Assembly: GCA_032000125.1 (NCBI GenBank)
Contig: DAMALH010000015.1
Coordinates: forward strand, 1-64,000
Origin: Dryocola sp032000125
GTDB taxonomy: Bacteria; Pseudomonadota; Gammaproteobacteria; Enterobacterales; Enterobacteriaceae
DNA length: 64,000 bases
Direction of reading: 5' to 3'
Part shown: positions 25,294 to 33,794 of the stretch, piece after piece
Position numbering within the stretch: position 1 is the first letter of the stretch
How the letters are laid out: every line of letters begins with the position of its first letter
Notes under the pieces: model-generated
What the model was told of the DNA's origin: nothing
Databases searched by the model: none
Seen by the model: the letters and a program-made list of their open reading frames with translations, nothing else
Made by a program: the position numbers and the translations under genes

Positions 25294-26541
25294 TTACTTG
25301 CCCGCCACCGTCTGATTTAACACCTCGGTAAATTTATCCCACGGACAAAAACCGTTCGCATCAATCGGACAGCCGTTAAGCTGCAGCGTTACGCGCTGCG
25401 GCGGCTGTTGCAGGCTCAGCACCTGCCCGTTTCGTAACTGCTCGCTGCTCTGGTAGACGTATTCCACTTTCATCAGTTCGCGATTGGCCTTGCTGTCATG
25501 CCAGCGCTGGAACATGATTTTGCCGCCGATAGGCGTGCGCTCGTTTTGCTGCGGGAGCTGGTAGTCTTTAAAGTCCAGCGCGGTTAAGAGCGAAGCAATA
25601 TTCGAGTCATGCCCCACCAGCAGGGTAACTTTTGGCGCGTTGGCCTCGTTACCAACCAGCGCTTTTTGGATATATTTCACCAACGGAGCCGCCACGTTAC
25701 GCGCAACTTCTGGCGAAGTGAACAGCGTATCCTGATAGCTGTTTTTCAACTGTGACAGCACGCGCCACTGCTTCTCGGTTTTGATTTGGCCCCAGGCGAC
25801 CTGGTCAAGCGGGAAGCCTTCGTAGTACTGCAGCGTAAAAGCATCTACCAGCGAATTACCCACTTTTAACGGCCCGCTGACGCCCGGTTCCTCGGTCGCT
25901 TTTGCGCTGAAGGCGTCTTTCGAGGCGGTTAAATCGCATTGCTGCTTCTCTTTACAGGTTGGCGAGTCGTTAAACGCCGTCACCTGCTCAAGCAGTTTGT
26001 AGCTGTCGTTAAGCTTATAGTGTTCACGCTGGGCCTCCATGGCTTTCACCGCCGCCTGCTGGAACGCTGGCGAGTCGTTGGTTATCACCGGATTAAAGGT
26101 TGGGTCCATGGTGCCCATTTTTTCCTGGTGATGAACCGGCACGTCACAGCCGGGGAAAGCGCCGGTGATAAAGAACTGTGCGGTAGCAACGGTTCGCTGC
26201 AGGCTGTTGGCATAGGCATAAACGCTTTGCGGAGCCGGACATTCGCCGCTGGTCACCAGCTTCTGTTCCGCCAGCCATTCGCGCAGATAATGCCCCATGT
26301 AGATTTCAAGCACGCCACCTTTGGTGGTGAGCTGCCCGCCGGGCACATCCCATTCCGGCCAGGATTGCGCGGTAGACTGCTCAAGCACGCTGCCGTTGTT
26401 CGCCAGCGGCGCACGCAGATTGTGGCGGCTCATCAATAGCACCTGCTGAAGTTGATACCCTTCCGGGGCGGCTTCGGCATTTGCCATTCCCGGAACAAAA
26501 CAGGACACGGCCAGTAATGAGGCGACGATTTTCTTATTCAT
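25294..26541 (-). CDS. agp: Periplasmic glucose-1-phosphatase Agp
   Basis: Agp hydrolyses glucose-1-phosphate and other sugar phosphates in the periplasm, letting cells use the glucose, and has weak phytase activity. The 415-residue protein has a signal peptide (cleavage near MANAEA, 19-24), the histidine acid phosphatase motif RHNLRAP (39-45) with its nucleophilic histidine, and the catalytic HD pair in VGHDSNIASLL. The asparagine after the histidine is normal for Agp. Confidence 0.96.
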   Translation of the reverse strand: MNKKIVASLLAVSCFVPGMANAEAAPEGYQLQQVLLMSRHNLRAPLANNGSVLEQSTAQSWPEWDVPGGQLTTKGGVLEIYMGHYLREWLAEQKLVTSGECPAPQSVYAYANSLQRTVATAQFFITGAFPGCDVPVHHQEKMGTMDPTFNPVITNDSPAFQQAAVKAMEAQREHYKLNDSYKLLEQVTAFNDSPTCKEKQQCDLTASKDAFSAKATEEPGVSGPLKVGNSLVDAFTLQYYEGFPLDQVAWGQIKTEKQWRVLSQLKNSYQDTLFTSPEVARNVAAPLVKYIQKALVGNEANAPKVTLLVGHDSNIASLLTALDFKDYQLPQQNERTPIGGKIMFQRWHDSKANRELMKVEYVYQSSEQLRNGQVLSLQQPPQRVTLQLNGCPIDANGFCPWDKFTEVLNQTVAGK

Positions 26542-26784
26542 TCCTTATTCCTCAAGAGGTTATTGCAGCAAAAGTGCCGAATAGAGTGTGGCAGAAAAAC
26601 CGCCTCTCGCCCGGTAACAGGATCGCAAAATGACAGTTTTATGAACCTTTATTAGCAAGGATGCATTTAGCCGACCGGCAGATTTAGTTTTGAGCGACGG
26701 TTATCAACGCATAACGAGGGAGGAAAAACAGAGGTGAATAAAGCCAGAATATGCCCGATGAAGATACCGGAGCCCCAAAAACAA

Positions 26785-26811
26785 AAGGGGTCGCCTTTCG
26801 GCAACCCCTTG
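26785..26811 (-). terminator. Terminator of tRNA-Ser(UGA)
   Basis: On the minus strand AGGGGTTGCC-gaaa-GGCGACCCCT is followed by TTTGTTTTT, eight bases after the encoded CCA. Confidence 0.85.
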
Positions 26812-26818
26812 AATTTGT

Positions 26819-26906
26819 TGGCGGAAGCGCAGAGATTCGAACTCTGGAACCCTTTCGGGTCGCCGGTTTTCAAGACCGGTGCCTTCAACCGCTCGGCCAC
26901 ACTTCC
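26819..26906 (-). tRNA. serT: tRNA-Ser (anticodon UGA)
   Basis: An 88-base class II tRNA whose anticodon loop CTTGAAA gives anticodon UGA, reading UCN serine codons. Acceptor arms GGAAGTG/CGCTTCC pair with one wobble, the variable arm GACCCGAAAGGGTT is long, the T loop is TTCGAAT, and CCA is encoded. It matches E. coli serT, which is also near agp. Confidence 0.96.
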
Positions 26907-27045
26907 AACGAGGCGAACTATAAACATACCCATACTTCATGTAAAGCCCGATTTTGTTCGTTCGCCTGAAAAACAGTCAAATTGACGTTGTTTGACTGAA
27001 ACATCAACAATTTGACCAGATTACCAACAGCTTTGGCGAAGGAAT

Positions 27046-28671
27046 TTAGTGTTTTTTGATGTACATATCTTTTGTGTAATAGAAGCCGAGGTTGCTGGGC
27101 GCGTATCCCCCGACGAAAGGTTTTACCAACTGGGCCAATACGTAGTGATAAACCGGGATAGCCGGCACATCCTGGGCAAGCTGGTTTTCCGCCTGCTGAT
27201 AAAATTTCCCGCGGTCCTCAACGTTATCCGCCTTTGCAGCGTTCTTTAACGCCTCATCATAATCGGCGTTGGTATACTGAGAAGTGTTTTCACTGTCACC
27301 GGTGCGGAAGTTGTTCAGGAAAGTGGAGGCGTCATCATAATCCGCTATCCACGCGTAGCGCACCGCATCGAAATTACCGCTGTGCATGGTATCGAGCATG
27401 GTTTTCCATTCCTGGTTTTGCAGTTTTGCTTCCACCCCCAGGTTTTTGCTCCACATCGAACTGACGGCGATAGCGATGCGCTTATGGTTCTCAGACGTGT
27501 TGTACAGCAGGTTAAAACTTAACGGATGCGAAGCATTATACCCGGCCGCTTCCAGCAGCTTTTTCGCCTCTTCAACCCGTTTCTCATGGCTCCAGCCTGC
27601 GTAATCAGGCGACTTTAGCTCCACCCCGCCGATTTTTTTCTGGCTGATGACCCAGGCAGGAATCTGTCCCTGCCCCAGCACCTTCTGAGCAATGATGTCT
27701 TTATCCAGCGCCATATTCAGCGCCCGACGAACCCGTGCGTCATTAAAAGGCGCTTTGGTCGTATTAAACTCAAAATAATAGGTCGCGAGTTTTGGCGTAA
27801 CGTGCACCTGATCCGGCATGGATTTTTTTAAAGAAGCAAACAAGGTTTGTGGCAGGGAGTACACGATATCAATCTCACCGGCTTTATAACGGTTGATATC
27901 TGCCGTCTCAGAGCTGACCGGCAGATAAGTCACTTTATTAATAACGGTGTGTTGGTTGTCCCAGTACTGCGCATTTCTTTCAGCAACGATTTTCTCGTTT
28001 ACCACCCACTGGACGGGGGTATAGGCTCCACTGCCGACAAAATTACCGGGCTGGGTCCATTTGTCGCCAAGCTTTTCAATAAGGGCTTTATCGACAGGTA
28101 CGAGCGAGGGATGCGCCAGCATGGCAAGGAACGCGGCGGTCGGCTGGGTAAGGGTTATCTGAAGCGTGCTGTCATCGAGTGCTTTGATGCCAAGCGTATC
28201 CGCGCTCCTGGTTCCCTGCTCGATTTCTGCCGCGTTTTCCAGATGCATATTGCCAAGGTAGCTTGCATAAGGTGACGCGGTTTTCGGATCGGCCAGGCGC
28301 TGCCAGCTCCAGACCACGTCTTTAGCCGTAATCGGCTGACCGTTAGACCATTTAATGCCGGGGCGTAAATGGAACGTCCATACGGTGCTGTTTTTTTCTT
28401 CCCATTTTTCTGCCAGCCGCGGCTCAATTGAACCGTCGCTGCGCACCGCTACCAGCCCGTCGAAAAAGTCGCTGATAAGATTAAATTCAACATCGCTTTC
28501 GACCTTATGCGGATCGAGAGAGGCGGGTTCGCTGCCGTTGTTACGGACAAGCTCCTGCTTTGCTGCAAGCTCGGTGCCCTGAGGAACATTTGCGGCCCAG
28601 GTGCCAGAAGCTGCGCTAATCAGGCTCAGGGCGATAATCGATTTGATGAAGGTGTTGTGGGTTGCTTTCAT
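27046..28671 (-). CDS. OppA/MppA-like peptide ABC-transporter binding protein (orphan)
   Basis: A periplasmic binding protein of 541 residues with a signal peptide (cleavage near TWAANVP). It aligns throughout with E. coli OppA and MppA, for example RNNGSEPASLDPHKVE, SPYASYLGN and LLYNTSENHKRIAIA. I chose the ATG at 28671, preceded by AAGG, because it begins the signal peptide. No permease or ATPase genes are adjacent, so it must use the Opp or another system's membrane parts, as MppA does in E. coli for murein tripeptide. Its ligand cannot be told from the sequence. Confidence 0.9.
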   Translation of the reverse strand: MKATHNTFIKSIIALSLISAASGTWAANVPQGTELAAKQELVRNNGSEPASLDPHKVESDVEFNLISDFFDGLVAVRSDGSIEPRLAEKWEEKNSTVWTFHLRPGIKWSNGQPITAKDVVWSWQRLADPKTASPYASYLGNMHLENAAEIEQGTRSADTLGIKALDDSTLQITLTQPTAAFLAMLAHPSLVPVDKALIEKLGDKWTQPGNFVGSGAYTPVQWVVNEKIVAERNAQYWDNQHTVINKVTYLPVSSETADINRYKAGEIDIVYSLPQTLFASLKKSMPDQVHVTPKLATYYFEFNTTKAPFNDARVRRALNMALDKDIIAQKVLGQGQIPAWVISQKKIGGVELKSPDYAGWSHEKRVEEAKKLLEAAGYNASHPLSFNLLYNTSENHKRIAIAVSSMWSKNLGVEAKLQNQEWKTMLDTMHSGNFDAVRYAWIADYDDASTFLNNFRTGDSENTSQYTNADYDEALKNAAKADNVEDRGKFYQQAENQLAQDVPAIPVYHYVLAQLVKPFVGGYAPSNLGFYYTKDMYIKKH

Positions 28672-28899
28672 TAAACGCGCCTTATTTGAATTATTAATGA
28701 CGGTACGGTTACCACTTTTAGCCATGACCGCGAGATAACGCAATATTTTTCAGGAACCTATAAGGGACAAATATGGAACGATTTCTGAACGAATTTTTTA
28801 ACCGCAGCAGGTAAAGATGGGTAAAAAAGCTTCCGCGCAATAAAGGCGCCGCTTATTCTCCATCACCATCTACACCTGTAAAAAAGAGAGAGTTTCTGA

Positions 28900-29559
28900 A
28901 TGGATCGCATAATTACCTCCTCGCGTGACCGTTCGTCACTGCTAAGCACTCACAAAGTGCTCCGTAATACCTATTTCCTGCTCAGCCTGACGCTGGCCTT
29001 TTCGGCGTTAGTCGCCACCGCCAGCACCGTGCTGATGCTGCCTTCGCCGGGCCTTATCCTGACGCTGGTTGGCATGTATGGCCTGATGTTCCTGACCTAC
29101 CGTCTGGCAAATAAGCCAAGCGGGATCGTTGCCGCCTTCGCTTTTACCGGTTTCCTTGGCTATATCCTGGGGCCAATGCTTAATGCCTATCTTTCTGCCG
29201 GTATGGGCGATGCAATCGGTATGGCGCTGGGCGGTACGGCCCTGGTGTTCTTCTGCTGCTCTGCTTATGTACTGACAACCCGCAAAGATATGTCTTTCCT
29301 GGGCGGAATGTTGATGGCGGGTATCGTGGTGGTACTGGTCGGCATGGTGGCGAATATCTTCCTGCAGCTGCCAGCGTTACATCTGGCTATCAGCGCGGTA
29401 TTTATTCTGATCTCCTCAGGTGCGATTCTGTTTGAGACCAGCAATATCATCCGCGGCGGTGAAACAAACTATATTCGCGCGACGGTGAGCCTGTACGTTT
29501 CCCTGTACAATATCTTCGTCAGCCTGTTGAGCATTCTGGGTTTCGCCAGCCGCGATTAA
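28900..29559 (+). CDS. yccA: FtsH modulator YccA (Bax inhibitor-1 family)
   Basis: YccA is a seven-helix inner-membrane protein that interacts with the FtsH/HflKC protease, is itself a slow FtsH substrate, and protects a jammed SecY translocon. The 219 residues match the E. coli length. Conserved parts include the N-terminal DRSSLLSTHKVLRNTYFLLS and the C-terminal SLYVSLYNIFVSLLSILG with the closing aspartate of BI-1 proteins. It is monocistronic, with a terminator 33 bases downstream. Confidence 0.97.
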   Translation: MDRIITSSRDRSSLLSTHKVLRNTYFLLSLTLAFSALVATASTVLMLPSPGLILTLVGMYGLMFLTYRLANKPSGIVAAFAFTGFLGYILGPMLNAYLSAGMGDAIGMALGGTALVFFCCSAYVLTTRKDMSFLGGMLMAGIVVVLVGMVANIFLQLPALHLAISAVFILISSGAILFETSNIIRGGETNYIRATVSLYVSLYNIFVSLLSILGFASRD

Positions 29560-29591
29560 CGGCCACGTCCCTCAGAACCTTTGCTGGACCC

Positions 29592-29620
29592 AAGCCCCGC
29601 CCGTGCGGGGCTTTGTTTTT
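29592..29620 (+). terminator. Terminator of yccA
   Basis: AAGCCCCGC-ccgt-GCGGGGCTT followed by TGTTTTTTC. Confidence 0.88.
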
Positions 29621-29670
29621 TCTGAGCGGGCAAATTTGTTACACTGCGCGCAGTTTGGTTAAGGTAACAG

Positions 29671-30006
29671 ATGACTATGTTGACGTTCGAAGGAAAAGAA
29701 ATAGCAACAGATGCCGATGGCTATCTGAAAAACAGCGCCGAGTGGAGCGAGCCGCTTGCCGTGGCGATCGCTGAAAAAGAAGGGATTACGCTCGCGGTTG
29801 AGCACTGGGAAGTGGTGCGTTTCGTGCGCGAATTTTACCTGGAATTTAATACCTCTCCGGCGATTCGCATGCTGGTAAAAGCCATGGCTAACAAATTTGG
29901 CGAGGAAAAAGGCAACAGCCGCTATCTGTATCGCCTCTTCCCGAAAGGCCCCGCTAAGCAGGCCACCAAAATAGCAGGCCTGCCCAAACCGGTGAAATGC
30001 ATTTAG
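29671..30006 (+). CDS. tusE: Sulfurtransferase TusE
   Basis: TusE accepts persulfide sulfur from TusBCD and passes it to MnmA for 2-thiouridine formation at the wobble position of tRNA. The 111-residue DsrC-family protein carries the reactive cysteine as the next-to-last residue (KPVKCI) and the conserved block WEVVRFVREFYLEF. An ATG at 29677 is in frame two codons later; AAGG fits the first ATG best. The stop overlaps that of the convergent acyP by four bases. Confidence 0.96.
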   Translation: MTMLTFEGKEIATDADGYLKNSAEWSEPLAVAIAEKEGITLAVEHWEVVRFVREFYLEFNTSPAIRMLVKAMANKFGEEKGNSRYLYRLFPKGPAKQATKIAGLPKPVKCI

Positions 30007-30284
30007 TAGTGGACGCCAAAGTCGGTCCACTCTCTGTCGGGTTGATGGGGTTCCGTAAGCACTTTATCGACCCTGGCGCTGCGCGGCCCGCCCGCTTTTA
30101 GCCAGTCGACAAGCTGCTCTACCCGCTGCGTCTCACCGCAGGCCAGCACTTCAACGCTGCCGTCGTCCCTGTTTCGGACGTAGCCCGTCAGCCCCAGCTT
30201 CTGCGCTTCGTGCTGGGTGCTGTAGCGAAAACCCACCCCCTGAACCATGCCGTGGACCCAGGCAAGCGTGCATACTGATGCCAT
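30003..30284 (-). CDS. yccX: Acylphosphatase
   Basis: This enzyme hydrolyses acyl phosphates such as acetyl phosphate. The 93-residue protein has the family signature VQGVGFRYSTQHEAQKLGL with the phosphate-binding arginine (about residue 21) and GYVRNRDDGSVEV with the catalytic asparagine (about 39). E. coli YccX (AcyP) has nearly the same length (92). It is divergent from rlmI. Confidence 0.96.
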   Translation of the reverse strand: MASVCTLAWVHGMVQGVGFRYSTQHEAQKLGLTGYVRNRDDGSVEVLACGETQRVEQLVDWLKAGGPRSARVDKVLTEPHQPDREWTDFGVHY

Positions 30285-30374
30285 AACTTCCTCCGTTTAG
30301 GGTTCTTGCGTTGCATTTCACCGAGCTAAGCCGGAAAATGACGCCCAATTCATAGCAAAACAGCATAGCAAAAT

Positions 30375-31565
30375 ATGACCGTACGTTTAGTGTTAACCAA
30401 AGGGCGCGAAAAATCTTTATTGCGCCGTCATCCGTGGGTGTTTTCTGGTGCGGTCGCTCGCCTGGAAGGAAAAGCCAGCCTCGGCGAAACTATTGATATC
30501 GTCGACAGCCAGGGTAAGTGGTTAGCTCGTGCAGCCTACTCTCCCTCTTCGCAAATCCGCGCCCGCGTGTGGACATTTGATGCTAATGAAAGCATCGATA
30601 TCGCCTTTTTCACTCGCCGTCTGCAGCAGGCGCAGCAGTGGCGGGAATGGCTTGCCGGGCGCGACGGGCTGGACAGCTACCGTCTTATCGCCGGCGAATC
30701 CGACGGCCTGCCTGGCGTGACCATCGACCGCTTCGGTAATTTCCTCGTGCTGCAACTGCTCTCTGCTGGCGCGGAATATCAGCGCCCGGCGCTGGTTGCA
30801 GCACTGCAAAATCTCTATCCGCAATGCGCCATCTACGATCGCTCAGACGTTGCCGTGCGTAAAAAAGAGGGCATGGAGCTGACGCAGGGCTCGATTAGCG
30901 GTGAATTACCGCCGGCGCTGCTGCCGATTGAAGAACACGGCATGAAGCTGCTGGTTGATATTAAAGGCGGCCATAAAACGGGTTACTATCTCGATCAGCG
31001 CGACAGCCGCTTTGCCACTCGCCGGTACGTTAAAGATAAACGTGTTTTGAACTGCTTTTCCTATACCGGCGGTTTCGCTGTTTCAGCTTTAATGGGCGGC
31101 TGTAGCCAGGTGGTGAGCGTCGATACCTCGCAGGACGCGCTGGATGTCGCAAAGCAAAACGTCGAGCTGAATAAGCTGGATCTCAGCAAAGCTGAATTCC
31201 TGCGTGATGACGTTTTCAAACTGCTGCGTAAATATCGCGACGGGGGCGAGAAGTTCGACGTTATCGTGATGGACCCGCCGAAGTTTGTGGAAAACAAAAA
31301 TCAGTTGATGGGCGCCTGCCGCGGTTACAAAGACATCAACATGCTGGCCATCCAGCTGCTGAACCCGGGCGGCATTCTGATGACCTTCTCCTGTTCCGGC
31401 CTGATGACCACCGATTTATTCCAGAAAATCATTGCCGATGCCGCCGTAGATGCCGGGCGTGATGTACAATTTATAGAGCAGTTCCGTCAGGCGGCCGATC
31501 ACCCGGTGATCGCAACCTATCCGGAAGGACTTTATCTGAAAGGGTTTGCCTGTCGCGTCATGTAG
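30375..31565 (+). CDS. rlmI: 23S rRNA m5C1962 methyltransferase RlmI
   Basis: RlmI uses S-adenosylmethionine to methylate C1962 of 23S rRNA. The 396 residues equal the E. coli enzyme. An N-terminal PUA domain (1-75, RHPWVFSGAV) is followed by a central domain and a Rossmann methyltransferase (about 185-395) with NCFSYTGGFAV as the cofactor loop and MDPPKFVENK as the catalytic-side motif. It is divergent from acyP and followed closely by hspQ. Confidence 0.96.
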   Translation: MTVRLVLTKGREKSLLRRHPWVFSGAVARLEGKASLGETIDIVDSQGKWLARAAYSPSSQIRARVWTFDANESIDIAFFTRRLQQAQQWREWLAGRDGLDSYRLIAGESDGLPGVTIDRFGNFLVLQLLSAGAEYQRPALVAALQNLYPQCAIYDRSDVAVRKKEGMELTQGSISGELPPALLPIEEHGMKLLVDIKGGHKTGYYLDQRDSRFATRRYVKDKRVLNCFSYTGGFAVSALMGGCSQVVSVDTSQDALDVAKQNVELNKLDLSKAEFLRDDVFKLLRKYRDGGEKFDVIVMDPPKFVENKNQLMGACRGYKDINMLAIQLLNPGGILMTFSCSGLMTTDLFQKIIADAAVDAGRDVQFIEQFRQAADHPVIATYPEGLYLKGFACRVM

Positions 31566-31593
31566 CTTGAAAAGTGGAAAGTTGCCCGCATAT
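31566..31593 (+). promoter_or_regulatory. Sigma32-type heat-shock promoter of hspQ
   Basis: CTTGAAA (31566-31572) is separated by 12 bases from CCCGCATAT (31585-31593), close to the sigma32 consensus CTTGAAA-N(11-16)-CCCCATNT. It lies 34 bases before the hspQ start, directly after the rlmI stop. Confidence 0.7.
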
Positions 31594-31626
31594 TTCTATG
31601 CAGAGTAACGTTCCCGGGAGGTGACA

Positions 31627-31944
31627 ATGATTGCCAGCAAATTCGGAATTGGTCAGCAGGTGCGCCATTCGCTGCTGGGCTACCTAGGCGTGGTGGTTGA
31701 TATCGATCCTGAGTATTCCCTTGATGAGCCAGCGGAAGATGAACTGGCTGATAACGACGCTTTGCGTACCGCGCCCTGGTATCATGTCGTTATGGAAGAC
31801 GATGATGGCCAGGCGATGCACACTTACCTTGCTGAAGCCCAGTTGAGCTGGGAGGCGCAAGAAGAGCACCCTGAACAGCCTTCAATGGATGAACTGGCCG
31901 CGTCAATTCGGCAGCAGCTTCAGGCACCTCGCCTGCGTAACTGA
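31627..31944 (+). CDS. hspQ: Heat-shock protein HspQ
   Basis: HspQ binds hemimethylated oriC DNA in vitro and acts as a specificity factor for Lon; it is heat induced. The 105-residue protein aligns end to end with E. coli HspQ (SKFGIGQQVRHSLLGYLGVV, and MEDDDGQAMHTYLAEAQLS). I chose the ATG at 31627 over a GTG at 31621 because GGAGG sits five bases before it. Confidence 0.97.
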   Translation: MIASKFGIGQQVRHSLLGYLGVVVDIDPEYSLDEPAEDELADNDALRTAPWYHVVMEDDDGQAMHTYLAEAQLSWEAQEEHPEQPSMDELAASIRQQLQAPRLRN

Positions 31945-31972
31945 TAAAAACCCGCGCCTGCGGGTTTTTTCT
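31945..31972. terminator. Bidirectional terminator between hspQ and yccU
   Basis: AAAAACCCGC-gcct-GCGGGTTTTTT serves both convergent genes. Confidence 0.88.
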
Positions 31973-32385
31973 TATTTCGCTAACCCAAGCCGCGGAATTT
32001 CAATTGCCGGGCAGCGGTCCATTACCACGTTAAGACCCGCGTCCTGCGCCAGCACGGCGGCCTGTTCATTGATAACTCCTAGCTGCAACCACAGCGTTTT
32101 CGCACCGATGGCGATAGCCTCTTTGGCTACTTCCCATGCGGCTTCGGAGTTGCGGAAGACATCCACCATATCCACTTTCTTCGGGATTTCCGCAAGGCTA
32201 CCGTAGCCCTGCTGGCCCAACAGCGTTTTGCCCGCCACTTTTGGCGAGACGGGGATCACCTCGTAGCCCTGATTTAACAGATATGCCATCACCCGATAGC
32301 TGGGCCGGTCGGGCTTATCGCTTGCGCCCACCAGCGCAATGGTATGCGTATTTTTTAAAATACTTTCGATATCCGTCTGTTTCAT
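31972..32385 (-). CDS. yccU: CoA-binding protein YccU
   Basis: A 137-residue Rossmann-fold protein of the CoA-binding family, with the N-terminal IALVGASDKPDRPSYRV and a cysteine near the end (MDRCPAIEIPRL). E. coli YccU has the same length; its role is not established. I chose the ATG at 32385 because GGAGA precedes it; the frame is open to 32427. Confidence 0.94.
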   Translation of the reverse strand: MKQTDIESILKNTHTIALVGASDKPDRPSYRVMAYLLNQGYEVIPVSPKVAGKTLLGQQGYGSLAEIPKKVDMVDVFRNSEAAWEVAKEAIAIGAKTLWLQLGVINEQAAVLAQDAGLNVVMDRCPAIEIPRLGLAK

Positions 32386-32572
32386 GACGTTCTCCGCCTT
32401 GATGAAATAATCAAAAGTGTAAGCCAAAGGTTACCGGCTCACCATCTTTCCCATGCGGATGCATGAGAGCAAAACATAAGAATATGTCTATATGTTAATG
32501 AGCCGCTGTCAGGAAAAATTTTGATACATTCTGGAGCGGGTAATTCAGGCCGCGCTGGCGCAGGAGAAAAGC

Positions 32573-33238
32573 ATGAAAATTGGGCCTTATCTATTAGTCT
32601 GCTGCGCCCTGCTGCTGCCTTTTGCCGGGAGGGCAACCACCTTACAGCTTTCCACTGATGTTGATTTGCTGGTGCTTGACGGCAAAAAAATTTCCAGTTC
32701 ACTATTAAAAGGGGCAGACAGTATTGAACTGGACAACGGCGCACACCAGATTGTCTTTCGCGTCGAAAAAAACGTTCGGCTAAACGTGCGCGAACAAAGG
32801 CTTTATATTTCTGCCCCTCTGGTGGTGAGCTTTGATACTAAACAAATAAGCCAGGTAAATTTTAGCCTCCCGCGTATTGAGAATGAAAAAGAGAGCGAGG
32901 CTTTTGACAATATTCCTCATCTGCAGCTGCTTGATGGCAGCGCGGTGGCTATTCCCATCAAGCTTGACGTATTGACCACCACGCTCGCGCCAGAGGGCAT
33001 TGATTACGAAAACGATACCCAGCGATACAACAAAGCCGGCAGAATCGCGTCGATGCCGCAATTCGCCATAATGATGGCGGATGACAGCGCTTTGCTCTCC
33101 AGAACCTCTGAGCTCGATCCCCCGGTTCGCCCGTCCGAAACGCTGACAGAGCAGCGGCTAAAATACTGGTTTGTCCAGGCCGATAAAACGACTCGCGAAC
33201 GCTTTTTACGCTGGGTTAAAGAGCATCCATCGCCTTAA
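32573..33238 (+). CDS. csgI: DUF2057 family periplasmic protein YccT (CsgI)
   Basis: YccT, renamed CsgI in E. coli, is a periplasmic protein reported to slow curli (CsgA) fibre formation. The 221-residue product has a signal peptide (cleavage near GRATTLQ) and the DUF2057 core LSTDVDLLVLDGKKISSSLL. This window has no csg genes, so the target may be encoded elsewhere or be different. Confidence 0.9.
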   Translation: MKIGPYLLVCCALLLPFAGRATTLQLSTDVDLLVLDGKKISSSLLKGADSIELDNGAHQIVFRVEKNVRLNVREQRLYISAPLVVSFDTKQISQVNFSLPRIENEKESEAFDNIPHLQLLDGSAVAIPIKLDVLTTTLAPEGIDYENDTQRYNKAGRIASMPQFAIMMADDSALLSRTSELDPPVRPSETLTEQRLKYWFVQADKTTRERFLRWVKEHPSP

Positions 33239-33335
33239 TTTCGCGACCTTTCAGGCACTTTTTTACCGCCTTCTCTTGCAGCATCAGCGGCTTCCAGTAA
33301 GCTGTAGCCAACGCTAATCACTCGGGGTTTTCTCC

Positions 33336-33794
33336 ATGGAATCAACAATCCGCACCCTCGCGGCTAAAAAACACATTGCGCTGGTGGCGCACGATCACTG
33401 TAAAGAAGCGCTGCTAAAGTGGGTTGAACGTCATCGTTCCTCGCTGGCTACGCACGTTTTGTACGCAACGGGCACCACCGGTAATTTGATTCAGCGAGCC
33501 AGCGGGCTGGAGGTGAACGCCATGCTGAGCGGCCCAATGGGCGGCGATCAACAGGTTGGCGCATTGATTTCAGAAGGGAAAATTGATGTGCTGATCTTCT
33601 TCTGGGATCCCCTTAACGCGGTGCCGCACGATCCGGACGTGAAAGCCCTGCTGCGCCTTGCCACCGTCTGGAATATTCCGGTGGCAACCAATCTCTCTAC
33701 CGCCGATTTCATTATTAAGTCGCCAGGTTTTAACCAGGATGTGGAAATCCTCATCCCGGATTATCAGCGATACCTTTCTGAAAGGCTGAAATAG
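33336..33794 (+). CDS. mgsA: Methylglyoxal synthase
   Basis: MgsA converts dihydroxyacetone phosphate to methylglyoxal and phosphate, a bypass of lower glycolysis when sugar phosphates build up. The 152-residue protein has the E. coli length, catalytic D71 in GPMGGDQQVG, H19 (LVAHD) and the phosphate-binding TGTTG loop (45-49). Its stop abuts the stop of the convergent helD with no space for a terminator. Confidence 0.97.
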   Translation: MESTIRTLAAKKHIALVAHDHCKEALLKWVERHRSSLATHVLYATGTTGNLIQRASGLEVNAMLSGPMGGDQQVGALISEGKIDVLIFFWDPLNAVPHDPDVKALLRLATVWNIPVATNLSTADFIIKSPGFNQDVEILIPDYQRYLSERLK

